From: JABDEZ01 sp965276955
GTDB taxonomy: Bacteria; Bacteroidota; Bacteroidia; Chitinophagales; Chitinophagaceae
DNA length: 64,000 nt
Assembly (NCBI GenBank): GCA_965276955.1
Contig: CBDIBP010000031.1
Location: 141,882 to 205,881 of the forward strand
Direction of reading: 5' to 3'
Positions within the stretch are counted from its first letter, which is position 1. Each line of letters begins with the position of its first letter. Below the pieces are notes generated by a model. It was given only the letters and a program-made list of their open reading frames with translations, had not been told where the DNA came from and did no database searches. This document shows positions 26,301-34,809 of this stretch, piece by piece. Both the position numbers and the translations under genes were made by a program.

Positions 26301-27162
26301 TGCGTATGTTACTCAGCCATTCTCTTTCTCTTACATACTGCCTGCTTACAGCTCATTCTTTACAACATGCTCAGGTAATACTAACAACACTATTACCTTC
26401 CATGAGTCTGATAAAACAAGTGCTGCCCCAACCGGCAACCTGTTCAAAACTACTTCTGGCTTCGGCAACAACGTGGTTCAGCTTCATGTATTAAGCAATA
26501 GCGATTCAGTATCTTGGGATAGGTTGTTGTTGTTCTTCAACGGTCGGTCTTACGACACTTACGATGCACTTGATGCCCAGAAACAGAACAATCCAGACCT
26601 TGATTTCTATACCTTCTCTTCAGACAACAACAAGCTGGCTGTAGATGTAAGGCCATACACTTCAGGTCAGGTCATCAAACTGGGTATTGCTACAGATGTA
26701 CAACAGGCTTATACCATCCGTGTCGATGACTACAGCGTACCAGCTGGTGCTACACTATACCTGCATGATAAGTACCTCCATACTTCTACACCTTTGCAAC
26801 TGGGTATGGAATATCCTTTCAGCATCACTTCTGATTCACTTTCCCAAGGCGATGACCGTTTCGAACTGGATCAATCTGGTAACACAGGTGTTACTAATGT
26901 GAATGGTGTTGCAGGTGCTAATGTAGATCTGGCTCCAAACCCAACAAGCGATGCATTTGCCATCAACTTCTCAGCGCCACAAGTAGGCAGTACTTCAGTA
27001 CGTATCATCAACGCTGTAGGTCAGGAAGTATATGCAAATACATATGGCGATATGAAGAGCGGAAAGATCAACCTTTCTGCTAAAAACCTTGTACCGGGTG
27101 TATATCTCGTTACATTCAAATGTGGCAATATATCAGTTACCAAACGTCTCAGCAAGCAATAG
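23308..27162 (+). CDS. Giant T9SS surface protein with Ig-like domains
   Basis: A 1,284-aa protein. The ATG at 23308 is preferred because it begins a signal peptide (MKKLLLFLSMCLTATTYGQ); an in-frame ATG at 23197 would overlap the preceding gene. A jelly-roll-like N-terminal region starts CDPNMDFENGNTANWSFY (about 20-230). PKD/Ig-like segments with CTTCAAPTATP follow, then two Ig-like domains at about 394-476 and 482-563 (the YRVVYTNQCGS and YRAVFTNTCST ends). From about residue 570 the ~715-aa C-terminal module matches that of the 1,414-aa protein and ends in a type A T9SS sorting domain (DLAPNPTSDAFAINF onward). Probable adhesin or extracellular matrix component. A clear terminator follows. 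Confidence 0.9.
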   Translation: MKKLLLFLSMCLTATTYGQSVTCDPNMDFENGNTANWSFYHGLYMGGASSLPGSINSPETVANSGGFLTLDHGAATDQYGGFPIVAPDGGSYSLKLGNNTTNYNSDKAEFWVHVPAGVTDYSLIYRYAIVMEDPGHTPDQQPRFNVNTYDSATGTQIPCGNFSYVAGSLPGFALAPTGSDVYYKPWATAAINLSGYSGKTVHVLFTRTDCALGGHFGYGYIDMTCGLFAISISKCSYSANTTLVAPPGFQTYTWYNNNYTAVVATGDTATFATPPATSTYHVICTPFNGYGCPDTLSTQITVSQLSTVHAANDTLCQTASVQLNANASGAAAPLSYSWAPATGLSCTTCAAPTATPGSTTEYQVTVTDANGCGISDSVLVFVKTPAAASTPPASVTVCPNTSVSFSSTATGYPAPTAQWQLSTDNGTTWNNIAGQTTSPYAFTAQSSQNGYQYRVVYTNQCGSATTAAAILTLNAPPVVTINPINAASCSGSSVTFTAAATGTPAPTVQWQVSTNNGTSWSNISGATSTSYGFNGDVTKNGYQYRAVFTNTCSTATTTAATYNYSNLPAQPAAFTVAPLVVLQGQTNVVYTVPAVANVTYNWSYSGTGATFIGTGNSVSVNFSITATPGNISVTATSVFGCGTSAARSVSLTVNPEAIWQCNIDTNWNNPANWSCGFVPYATISVHIPATSPCQPSVTGPQDARTVKIDSGAKVTVDCPGSLNVYGDLYMNGAAKGCGPLNIKGTTCATIYGKGYVDNFVMNNSCGGIINTGDTLHIRNTYTPALGTMTINGNMELLSDSLGTATILSNSNSCNYIVGNVTCDKYVHGTRRAFRFLAHPFSTSIGLNQLIPYVDITGYLGAANGFTPTVTNNPSAFWYNTITGNGSGVNDNTGWIPDSSTNGQGNNAWKPITGLRLFMRGSKGQGLGCAVCVPDPVTLKMTGPVNECDQVYTCQSNSNYGYNFVGNPYASDIDLNKTLRGSNVGANFAVWDPNQGTVGAYVTQPFSFSYILPAYSSFFTTCSGNTNNTITFHESDKTSAAPTGNLFKTTSGFGNNVVQLHVLSNSDSVSWDRLLLFFNGRSYDTYDALDAQKQNNPDLDFYTFSSDNNKLAVDVRPYTSGQVIKLGIATDVQQAYTIRVDDYSVPAGATLYLHDKYLHTSTPLQLGMEYPFSITSDSLSQGDDRFELDQSGNTGVTNVNGVAGANVDLAPNPTSDAFAINFSAPQVGSTSVRIINAVGQEVYANTYGDMKSGKINLSAKNLVPGVYLVTFKCGNISVTKRLSKQ

Positions 27163-27200
27163 TTAATATACTAAGGCATAACAAGTTATTGAATTCATCA

Positions 27201-27231
27201 AAGAGAGCCGCCAAATGGTGGCTCTCTTTTT
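27201..27231 (+). terminator. Rho-independent terminator after the 1,284-aa T9SS gene
   Basis: AAGAGAGCCGCC pairs with GGTGGCTCTCTT (one wobble) around a four-base loop and ends in a T run. It lies 38 bp past the stop. The remaining 160 bp up to the glycosyltransferase shows nothing else. Confidence 0.9.
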
Positions 27232-27391
27232 GCATGTGCATTAAGGCCGAAACGCGGTTATTAAACCTGTGTTCTTTTTTAGCCATTAAAAACCTATTTT
27301 TATTGATGCTTTTAAGCAGCGGATTAAAAAAACCTTTTTGTTCCTTCAGTGCCATTGACAGCGCGGATAGAGTAGATCAAAACATTCACGA

Positions 27392-28705
27392 ATGCAATTC
27401 ATAAAAAGACTTGCAAGCTCATTACTTATATTTTCCATTTGCTTTGCATTAATGTATGCGGCAGTTTTTGCAGTTGCCCGTTATCATCTGTTAGGCCTCC
27501 TTTATATCTTCCAGGGTTCTATACTTTTGTCTGCATTGTATGTTATCATACCGTACCTTTTATTCGTCACATTTTTTCGCGCCTATAAAAAAATATTCAA
27601 AACACTCCACATCAATACGCCTCCGGTCACTCATTTTATTTTAATGATACCGGCACACAACGAAGGCCGGGTAATAAAGAAATTAATGCATAGCATACAG
27701 GAGCAGCACTACCCCAGGGAGTTGTTCAAAACAGTTGTTATTGCAGACAATTGTACAGATGATACCGAACAAATTGCAAATGATACTGGTGCCATATGCT
27801 TTGCAAGGCATACCGATGTGCCATCAGATAAATCGCAGGCGCTATACTACGGTGCACAACTTACATTGCAAAAAGGATGGTTAGAGAATGCAGTTGTGTG
27901 TGTTCTTGATGCCGATTGCACGCTCGACGCTCAATATCTCATGGCTTTGGATTATGCATTTGCACTGCCTGGCGCAGCTCCGGTCATTCAATCTTTCAGA
28001 TATGTAAAGAACGTCTTTCAGTCCGATGTTACTATGCTCGATGCCGCTGCTGAAGCACTGCGCCAATGGGTGAAATCAGGCACCCGGAAGTTCCTGGGTC
28101 TCGACAATTTCATATACGGGCTGGGTTGCGCCATGAGGGGCGGTCTATTCCTGCAGCTCACTTCCCTGCCCAACCTTACACTCACGGAAGATCGGGATTG
28201 GAAAGCATACCTGGTGAACAATGGGCTGGAGGTGAACCACTGCCCTACTGCGCGCCTCGGCTACGAAGCGGTGGATAACAAAAAAGCTTTTCAAAAACAA
28301 AGGGACAGATGGATAACAGGACGTATAAAAACGTCCCGCAAGTATAGTTTCAAGATGGTGGCAAATAGTATCATCAAAGGCAATATCTCCCAGTTCGACT
28401 GTGCTGTCGATATGATGCATCCACCACGTTCTGTTATCACCTTCTTCGTGCTGTTATTTGGCATTATTGCTTTGTTTGTTCCACGGTCTTCTTTCGTACC
28501 AGCATGGTCTTGGTTTGTGATCTTGTTGCTAATTGTTACTTACGCCATTACGGGGCTTTGGCTCATCAAAGCACGCATCCGGCAATATCTCGTGATCTTT
28601 TCAGGTGTCAATATGATCGGCAGTGTATTGTTATCTACTGCCAAAAGTCTCATGGGCCGTAGCGTCAAGACGTGGGATGCCACTCGTAAAAGTTCTGCAA
28701 AATAA
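27392..28705 (+). CDS. Family 2 membrane glycosyltransferase (PgaC/cellulose-synthase-like)
   Basis: A 437-aa processive-type GT2 enzyme that probably polymerises a sugar from a nucleotide donor at the inner membrane. Two N-terminal membrane helices (about 8-60) are followed by the catalytic domain: IPAHNEGRVI near 85, ADNCTDD near 118, the DADC (DxD) motif near 170, the LTEDRD acceptor motif near 265, and the QRDRW (QxxRW) motif near 305. Three or four C-terminal helices follow. The deacetylase gene starts two bases after this stop codon, so the pair resembles PgaC/PgaB and may make a partly deacetylated amino-sugar polymer. The polymer identity is an inference. Confidence 0.88.
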   Translation: MQFIKRLASSLLIFSICFALMYAAVFAVARYHLLGLLYIFQGSILLSALYVIIPYLLFVTFFRAYKKIFKTLHINTPPVTHFILMIPAHNEGRVIKKLMHSIQEQHYPRELFKTVVIADNCTDDTEQIANDTGAICFARHTDVPSDKSQALYYGAQLTLQKGWLENAVVCVLDADCTLDAQYLMALDYAFALPGAAPVIQSFRYVKNVFQSDVTMLDAAAEALRQWVKSGTRKFLGLDNFIYGLGCAMRGGLFLQLTSLPNLTLTEDRDWKAYLVNNGLEVNHCPTARLGYEAVDNKKAFQKQRDRWITGRIKTSRKYSFKMVANSIIKGNISQFDCAVDMMHPPRSVITFFVLLFGIIALFVPRSSFVPAWSWFVILLLIVTYAITGLWLIKARIRQYLVIFSGVNMIGSVLLSTAKSLMGRSVKTWDATRKSSAK

Positions 28706-28706
28706 C

Positions 28707-29507
28707 ATGAGCAATGGCATTCCCATACTAATGTACCACGCAATTACTACTGAAAATACAGATGGTATACATCGCGTACATGTCACTGCGGCTGCGTTCG
28801 CCAAACAGATGTTATGGCTGGCTCAAAATGGTTACCACACCATATCTGTTGCTGGGGCTGTCAAGATCTTGAACGAAGGCCTATCCTGCACCAAATATGT
28901 TGTGCTCACTTTCGATGATGGTTTTTCTTCAGTGTATAATATGGCTTACCCTATTCTGCAGCAGTATGGTTATACGGCCTCCTTATACCTTGTAACAGAT
29001 GTGCTTAACAAACCCTCGTTCAATGGTATAAGTGGATTCGATAGCGCTCCCTCCGGCGACCGGCCACTCACAACCACCGAGGTAAAAGTATTGCAGCAAA
29101 GCGGTTGGGAAATAGGCGCACATAGCTGCACCCATGCCCGGCACAGAAGCCTCACGCCATCCCAATTGCATCACGAAATTGCTGGCAGTAAAAAGGTCCT
29201 TGAAAGCCTGTTTGATATTCCGGTACGGTCTTATGCTTTTCCTTTTGGTAGCTATACTGTACCTGCACTACAACAGCTGCAAGATGAAGCTTACGATGCA
29301 GGCCTTTCAGTACATTCGGGCAAGGCTGGATACAAAAGTGACCTCCGTCGGTTGCCACGCATTGAGATAAATGACCGTGACACACCCAAAACTTTTGCCG
29401 CCAAAGTAACTACCGGCTATGCATCTCTTCCGCAGCGACTAAAAAGCGGATTGCGCAACATATTGTTCACCTCTCCCACCATTAAGGACATGATAAGCCG
29501 CGGCTGA
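28707..29507 (+). CDS. Polysaccharide deacetylase (NodB/CE4 family)
   Basis: A 266-aa CE4 deacetylase. I use the ATG at 28707, one base after the GT2 stop codon; longer in-frame starts lie inside that gene. The metal-binding motif TFDDG is at 68-72, HSCTH at 139-143, and the third motif SYAFPFG near 175-181, with the LRRLPRIEIND strand near 225. An N-terminal PILMYHAI matches the PgaB-type deacetylase domain. There is no signal peptide or lipobox, so its location is uncertain. Tight coupling to the upstream synthase suggests it trims acetyl groups from that polymer. It converges on kup with four bases between the stop codons. Confidence 0.88.
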   Translation: MSNGIPILMYHAITTENTDGIHRVHVTAAAFAKQMLWLAQNGYHTISVAGAVKILNEGLSCTKYVVLTFDDGFSSVYNMAYPILQQYGYTASLYLVTDVLNKPSFNGISGFDSAPSGDRPLTTTEVKVLQQSGWEIGAHSCTHARHRSLTPSQLHHEIAGSKKVLESLFDIPVRSYAFPFGSYTVPALQQLQDEAYDAGLSVHSGKAGYKSDLRRLPRIEINDRDTPKTFAAKVTTGYASLPQRLKSGLRNILFTSPTIKDMISRG

Positions 29508-29511
29508 TGTT

Positions 29512-31501
29512 CTACTCCTCATACACCTTAAAATAAGTACATTTCAGTGGCAGGTTCACTACAGGTTGTATCACTACGGGTACCTTTTCTACGCATGTCT
29601 CAGTAGGGTCAAGGCCCAGGGCATTCTCATCGGTCTCTGCCATTCGTTGTATCAGGTAATAGCTCTTAAGTATAAAACCATCCCGGCCTTTTATTTCATT
29701 GTCTTTAGACAAGAATTGCTGCAGCAGCACGAACATAAAATCAGCGTTCAGCGCCCCTCTGTTCAGCACCGGGGTATTTCACTTCCAGTTGCAGCCGGCC
29801 ACTTTCTATCATCTCATGTATCATCCGCTTAAAGAACAGATTTAGCCGCGGGTATATTCTGAACCCAAGGCTGAACTCCACTTTTATCACCTTATCATTT
29901 TTTAGCTCATGCACACAGTATTCCAGTGTATATGGCTCATTGGTACGCTCCACATGCACGAACCAGTATACCTCTGCCCGTTTAGGTTTGCCGCTGAATA
30001 TGGATACGATTATCTTATCCTCCACTTCATATATCTCCTTGGCTGTTGTCAGGTATATGGCATGAGATGCAAAAAGCGGCACATTCTTATCATTGCTTAG
30101 TTGTTCCAGCATGGGTATATAGTCATGTAGGTCTACCATTTGCAGGTACCGTCGGTTTATCTGGCGTGCGTTGTACATGATATACATGGTACCAATAAGC
30201 CCTATCTCGAAAACCAGGAAGAATAGTCTTTTAAGCAGCTTCGCCGCATTAGCTGCAAAGAACGATGTCTCCACACTTAGGAACACCACAAGCACTAAAA
30301 TGACCACAGCTATAGGGTATTTTTTTACATACCGCAAAAAATAATAGATCAGTATAGTGGTCATCAGCATCGCCACCGTTATCGAGAAACCATAGGCTGC
30401 GGTCATATTTTCCGATGTGCGGAAATATAGCACTACCAGTATACAGCCCACCAGTAATATAAAATTAATACTGGGTATGTATATCTGCCCTCGTATGTTA
30501 GTAGGGTGCTTTACCCTTACCCGTGGCCAGAAGCCCAGGCTTATAGCCTCGCTGATGAGGGTAAAGGAACCGCTGATAAGTGCCTGGCTGGCTATTATAG
30601 AGGCCACCGTAGCTATTATTATGCTGGGCAGTAAAAAGCCGTGCGGCACTATTTCAAAGAAAGGATTTATACCATCTTTAAGTTTTTCGGTGTGCTGCAT
30701 GGTCATCCAGGCACCTTGCCCCAAGTAGTTAAGCACCAACGTCGTCTTTACAAATATCCAGCTGATGCGAATGTTTTTTCTGCCGCAGTGCCCCAGGTCA
30801 GAGTATAGTGCTTCCGCCCCTGTGGTACACAAGAACACCGCCCCCAATAACCAGAATGCATTGGGGTGGTGTATCAACACGTCAATACCATATCGTGGAT
30901 CAAGCGCCAGCAATATCTGTGGATATTGCACTACTTGGTTCAGCCCCAGTGCCCCCAGCATCAGGAACCACAACAGCATCACAGGTCCAAAAGCGCTGCC
31001 CACTATATTGGTACCAAAACGCTGAAAAATAAAAAGCAGCACCAGTATCCCCACCACTATGCCCATCACCAGTTCATTCCCCGGCACTATGGTGTGTTCC
31101 AGGCCTTTCACACCGTTCAGGCCTTCTATGGCTGACGTTACAGTGATAGGCGGGGTTATTATACCATCGGCCAGCAGGGTTCCGGCCCCTATTATAGCAG
31201 GGTACACCAGGTATTTACCATGGTCTTTAACCAGTGCGTATAGAGAGAATATTCCCCCCTCACCCTTATTATCGGCCTGCAGGGTAATGAGGATATACTT
31301 AAATGTGGTCTGCAGGGTCAGCGTCCAGAAAACAAGCGAGATGCCACCAAATATCAATTGGTGAGAGGCTGAGCCCCCATCGCGCAATATGGTCTGAAAG
31401 GTATAGAGCGGCGATGTACCTATGTCGCCATATATGATCCCCAGCGCTACCAGTAAGCCGCCAAACGATAACTTTTTATAGTGGTCAGTGCCAGGGTTCA
31501 C
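29512..31501 (-). CDS. kup: Potassium uptake protein Kup, frameshifted
   Basis: A KUP/HAK-type potassium-proton symporter of the inner membrane. The first 580 residues are in one frame (start MNPGTDHYKKLSFGGLLVAL, GIIYGDIGTSPLY, GEGGIFSLYAL, ADGIITPPITVTSAIEG, about 12 helices). The cytoplasmic C-terminus continues in another frame (FVLLQQFLSKDN, NALGLDPTETCVEKVPVVI). Frames change within the CCGGGG run at 29769-29774: removing one base gives KYPVLNRGALNADF, the expected Kup sequence, and a full-length product of about 662 aa. The event may be a sequencing error, since the rest is intact. As written, the product ends after about 586 aa. Confidence 0.88.
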
Positions 31502-31639
31502 TTTATTGATATTAAATTGATATAAAAAGCACTATAGCATTTGCACCCTATTGCTTTCCTAAAATCATGCCTGAGAAACAAATTGTCATTTTTATGAACT
31601 ACGCAAAAATTACGTTCTCCACATTATTTCTATAAAAAG

Positions 31640-31647
31640 TATCTTTG
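31640..31647 (+). promoter_or_regulatory. Promoter -7 box for folD, possibly leaderless
   Basis: TATCTTTG is an exact TAnnTTTG match, with its last base only three bases before the folD ATG at 31651. If used, the transcript would start at or near the start codon. No TTG lies at the -33 spacing. Confidence 0.45.
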
Positions 31648-31650
31648 CAC

Positions 31651-32538
31651 ATGCAAATTTTAGACGGTACAGCAGTTGCAGCACATATAAAACTGCAATT
31701 GAAGCAAGAGGCCGACGCCCTGAAAGCAAATGGGGTCACACCTCACCTTGCAGCTATATTAGTAGGCAACAACCCCGCCAGCGAGGCATATGTCGGGTCC
31801 AAGGTGCGCACCTGCGATGAACTGGGTTTCGAGTCCACCCTGTTGCGTTTTGATGTCAGCATTTCTGAAAAAGAACTGATAGAACAAATACATCGCCTTA
31901 ACGATGATGCTGCCGTGAATGGTATACTGGTGCAGTTGCCACTACCACCGCACATCTCTCCAGATGCTATTATCAATAGTATAGACCCTGCAAAAGATGT
32001 GGACGGTTTTCACCCCAGCAGCCAGGGCAAAATGCTTTTAGGTCAGCCAACGTTCCTGCCAGCTACACCATATGGCATCCTTATGATGCTGGAGCATTAT
32101 AAAATAGATACCGCTGGCAAACATTGTGTGGTCATCGGCCGCAGCAATATAGTAGGTACGCCTATGTCTGTATTGCTCAGCCGCAATGGCAACCCGGGCA
32201 ATGCCACTGTTACCCTCTGCCACTCCCGCACCAGCAACCTGCAAGAGCTTACCCTTCAGGCCGATATCATAGTTGCGGCCATAGGCAAGCCAAAGTTCGT
32301 GACTGCTGCTATGGTGCGCCCCGGTGCAGTAGTTATAGATGTAGGTATCAACCGCATAGACGATGCTACCCGCAAAAGTGGCAGCCGCCTGGTAGGCGAT
32401 GTGGATTTTGATGCCGTAGCCCCGCATTGCAGCTATATAACTCCCGTACCCAAAGGCGTAGGCCCCATGACCATTTGTGGATTGATGAAGAACACCCTCA
32501 CGGCTGCAAAATTGCAGGCGGGCATTTTTGATAAATAG
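31651..32538 (+). CDS. folD: Bifunctional methylene-THF dehydrogenase/methenyl-THF cyclohydrolase
   Basis: A 295-aa cytoplasmic enzyme that interconverts 5,10-methylene-, methenyl- and 10-formyl-THF using NADP. The ATG at 31651 is used; a TTG six bases earlier is a weaker start. The active site YVGSKVRTCDELGF (Tyr and Lys near 50-55), the QLPLPPHI motif near 97, DVDGFHP near 120 and the Rossmann sequence GRSNIVGTPMSVLL near 165 are all present, ending with TPVPKGVGPMT. Length is typical. Confidence 0.97.
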   Translation: MQILDGTAVAAHIKLQLKQEADALKANGVTPHLAAILVGNNPASEAYVGSKVRTCDELGFESTLLRFDVSISEKELIEQIHRLNDDAAVNGILVQLPLPPHISPDAIINSIDPAKDVDGFHPSSQGKMLLGQPTFLPATPYGILMMLEHYKIDTAGKHCVVIGRSNIVGTPMSVLLSRNGNPGNATVTLCHSRTSNLQELTLQADIIVAAIGKPKFVTAAMVRPGAVVIDVGINRIDDATRKSGSRLVGDVDFDAVAPHCSYITPVPKGVGPMTICGLMKNTLTAAKLQAGIFDK

Positions 32539-32566
32539 GTGCCCGGTCTTTGAATATAATTTTGAT

Positions 32567-32624
32567 GGGCTAACCCCAGCCTGCAGGCTGGGAAGAATAA
32601 CCCTATAAACTCAGGCTTAGCCCT
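32567..32624 (+). repeat. Nested inverted repeats between folD and queE
   Basis: A perfect 18-base palindrome-like hairpin (CCCAGCC-TGCA-GGCTGGG, 32575-32592) lies inside an outer pair GGGCTAA (32567-32573) and TTAGCCC (32618-32624). It lies in the 137-bp gap after folD. It could be a terminator without a U-tract, a mobile repetitive element, or a structured leader; I cannot fit it to a preQ1 riboswitch. Confidence 0.6.
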
Positions 32625-32675
32625 GACAATGAATATTACCCAAATAATGCTTGAAAACGATACCAGACCTTGACG

Positions 32676-33305
32676 ATGACAGAAACGATCACAAATATCC
32701 AAAACGCCGTTACCTACCCGGTAATGGAGCACTTCTACACCCTGCAGGGTGAGGGGCAATACACTGGCCATGCTTCCTACTTCATACGCCTCGGCGGCTG
32801 CGATGTGGGCTGTGTGTGGTGCGATGTGAAAGATAGTTGGGATGCCTCTAAGCATCCGGTAATGACCGTAGATGAAATAGTTAACATAGCAGCTGCGCAT
32901 CCCGGTCGCATTGCCGTTATTACTGGTGGCGAACCTGCCATGCACGATCTGTCACCACTAACCGCTACATTGCATCAGGCTGGCTTTCGCACCCATATCG
33001 AAACTTCCGGTTCACACCCGCTAACCGGTGCTCTCGACTGGGTCACCCTTTCACCAAAAAAATTCAAAGCCCCTCTTACAGAATGTCTGGAGCAGGCCGA
33101 TGAACTAAAAGTGGTCATCTTCCACAGGTCCGACTTCGAATGGGCCGAACAACACGCCGCCCAGGTAAGCCCCAATTGCAGGCTCTACCTGCAGCCCGAA
33201 TGGAGCAAGCATCAGCAAATTAATCCACTGATAATAAATTATATACAGCAAAACCCAAAGTGGCAATTATCTTTACAAACACATAAATACATAAACATTC
33301 CGTAG
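32676..33305 (+). CDS. queE: 7-carboxy-7-deazaguanine synthase
   Basis: A 209-aa radical SAM enzyme of queuosine/7-deazaguanine synthesis that converts 6-carboxytetrahydropterin to CDG. It starts at the ATG at 32676. FYTLQGEGQYTG near residue 20 is the family signature. The radical SAM cluster motif is CDVGCVWCD (CX3CX2C) near 38-46, with TGGEPAMH near 78 and ETSGSHPL near 103. The short C-terminus fits the small QueE form. uppP begins two bases after its stop, so the two are in one operon. Confidence 0.93.
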   Translation: MTETITNIQNAVTYPVMEHFYTLQGEGQYTGHASYFIRLGGCDVGCVWCDVKDSWDASKHPVMTVDEIVNIAAAHPGRIAVITGGEPAMHDLSPLTATLHQAGFRTHIETSGSHPLTGALDWVTLSPKKFKAPLTECLEQADELKVVIFHRSDFEWAEQHAAQVSPNCRLYLQPEWSKHQQINPLIINYIQQNPKWQLSLQTHKYINIP

Positions 33306-33306
33306 T

Positions 33307-34206
33307 ATGACTTGGTTACAAATGATAATATTGAGCATCGTAGAAGGCATCTCAGAATTCTTACCCATTTCCTCTACCGGTCACATGATCATTGCCAGCT
33401 CCGTTATGGGCATCGCTAAAGACGATTTCACCAAGTTGTTCGAGGTGTGTGTGCAGTTAGGTGCCATCCTTTCAGTTGTGGTGCTGTACTGGAAAAAGTT
33501 TTTCGACTTCAGCCGTTGGCAGTTTTATGTAAAACTTATTGTCGCCTTCATCCCTGCTGCTATAATGGGAGGTTTGTTTTCTAGTAAGATTGATGCATTA
33601 TTGGAAAGCGCGCTTACGGTAGGCATTACTTTGTTTGTTGGCGGTATCGTGTTGCTGTTCATCGACAAAGTATTTAAGAACAATACTATAGATAAGATGG
33701 AAGAAGTGGGCTACCCCAAAGCATTCATCATTGGCTGCTTTCAGGTACTTGCTATGATACCCGGCACATCGCGCAGTGCCGCTACCATACTGGGCGGTTT
33801 GCAGCAAAAACTGACCCGCAAGCTGGCAGCCGAGTTTTCCTTCTTCCTCGCGGTGCCTACTATGTTCGCTGCCACCGCTAAAAAGTTAATTGACTATCCT
33901 AAAACTATTGCAATAAAAAATAGCGGCCTGTCACCAGAAGAATTTAAGAAGCTCCATCACTTAAGTATATCTGAGCATATAAAAGAAATGATTGGCAACC
34001 TGCAACAATTGCCGCACATGTTTACATCAGACGAACTTACTAAATTACTGGTAGGCAATGTAATAGCCTTTATCGTAGCCCTTATAGCCATCCGTACATT
34101 CATACAATATGTGCAGAAGCACACCTTCGTCGCATTTGGTATCTACCGCATCATTGCTGGCCTTGCTATTTTCGCACTTATATTCATGGACATCATTCAA
34201 GGATAA
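33307..34206 (+). CDS. uppP: Undecaprenyl-diphosphate phosphatase
   Basis: A 299-aa inner-membrane protein (BacA/UppP) that dephosphorylates undecaprenyl diphosphate to recycle the lipid carrier for peptidoglycan and other envelope polymers. The signature VEGISEFLPISSTGHMI is at residues 11-27, and the second catalytic motif PGTSRSAATI is at about 152-161. About eight helices; a slightly longer loop (FKKLHHLSISEHIKEM) than the enteric form. Translationally close to queE and followed 33 bp later by two small membrane proteins. Confidence 0.96.
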   Translation: MTWLQMIILSIVEGISEFLPISSTGHMIIASSVMGIAKDDFTKLFEVCVQLGAILSVVVLYWKKFFDFSRWQFYVKLIVAFIPAAIMGGLFSSKIDALLESALTVGITLFVGGIVLLFIDKVFKNNTIDKMEEVGYPKAFIIGCFQVLAMIPGTSRSAATILGGLQQKLTRKLAAEFSFFLAVPTMFAATAKKLIDYPKTIAIKNSGLSPEEFKKLHHLSISEHIKEMIGNLQQLPHMFTSDELTKLLVGNVIAFIVALIAIRTFIQYVQKHTFVAFGIYRIIAGLAIFALIFMDIIQG

Positions 34207-34239
34207 CTCTCCCCCAACTTTCGACTTTCGACTTAAAAC

Positions 34240-34809
34240 ATGAATTGGCGTAAAACAGCCCGGCGTATCTCAATATACCTTGCGGGCGCTATACAGGCGC
34301 TGTTCCTTTTCATGATATTTAGGGAGAACACGCATTCCAACTGGATAAGCGTTACGGTCATTTTAGTATCGGCTTTGCTGTTCATTGCCCACCTAAAGTT
34401 GCCCTTGCACCACGATGACCATTTGTATGAGCAAATCCTCGTAGCTATCTGGATACCGGTTGGCGCCATTACAGGATACTATATCAATAACAACCTGCAC
34501 TTGGGCCCTGTCATGGCAGCAGGCATAGTAGGCACCGCCGGCTCTTTCTTGCCCGTGCTCTACAAGCGCTCCACTTATTTAAAGCAACTCCCCCCTGCCA
34601 TCTATTGCGGGGCGTTCATCGGCATGTCCAGTCTTAAGGTGGCCAATGGGTTTCTTTTTGTTTTTGCTGCAAGTTTTTTCGCAGGCGTTTTGCTGGTTTC
34701 GTCCAAAAGTCTTTTCCACGGCATGGGCGGCAAGCTGGGCCTCATTGCGTTTACCGGGGTAGTGCTTACGTCATTCTTTTTGTTTGTACTATCCGCCTAT
34801 GTTCATTGA
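34240..34809 (+). CDS. Membrane protein of unknown function (pair member 1)
   Basis: A 189-aa protein with about six predicted helices. The C-terminal half contains YCGAFIGMSS, FFAGVLL and LFHGMGGKLG, a glycine-rich segment that is repeated in the next gene (GASFIGMVS ... FFNGYGGALG). I do not recognise the family. The two reading frames overlap by 11 bp, so they probably form a hetero-oligomeric membrane complex from an ancestral duplication. The gene follows uppP on the same strand. Confidence 0.7.
   Translation: MNWRKTARRISIYLAGAIQALFLFMIFRENTHSNWISVTVILVSALLFIAHLKLPLHHDDHLYEQILVAIWIPVGAITGYYINNNLHLGPVMAAGIVGTAGSFLPVLYKRSTYLKQLPPAIYCGAFIGMSSLKVANGFLFVFAASFFAGVLLVSSKSLFHGMGGKLGLIAFTGVVLTSFFLFVLSAYVH

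Noticed and set aside
29512..29769. Independent 85-aa protein after kup
   Set aside because: Its sequence is the expected C-terminus of Kup; one base change joins it to the main frame.
32541..32675. preQ1 riboswitch upstream of queE
   Set aside because: The gap contains nested inverted repeats but lacks the A-rich tail and CTAnnACC-type core of known preQ1 classes; I cannot align it.
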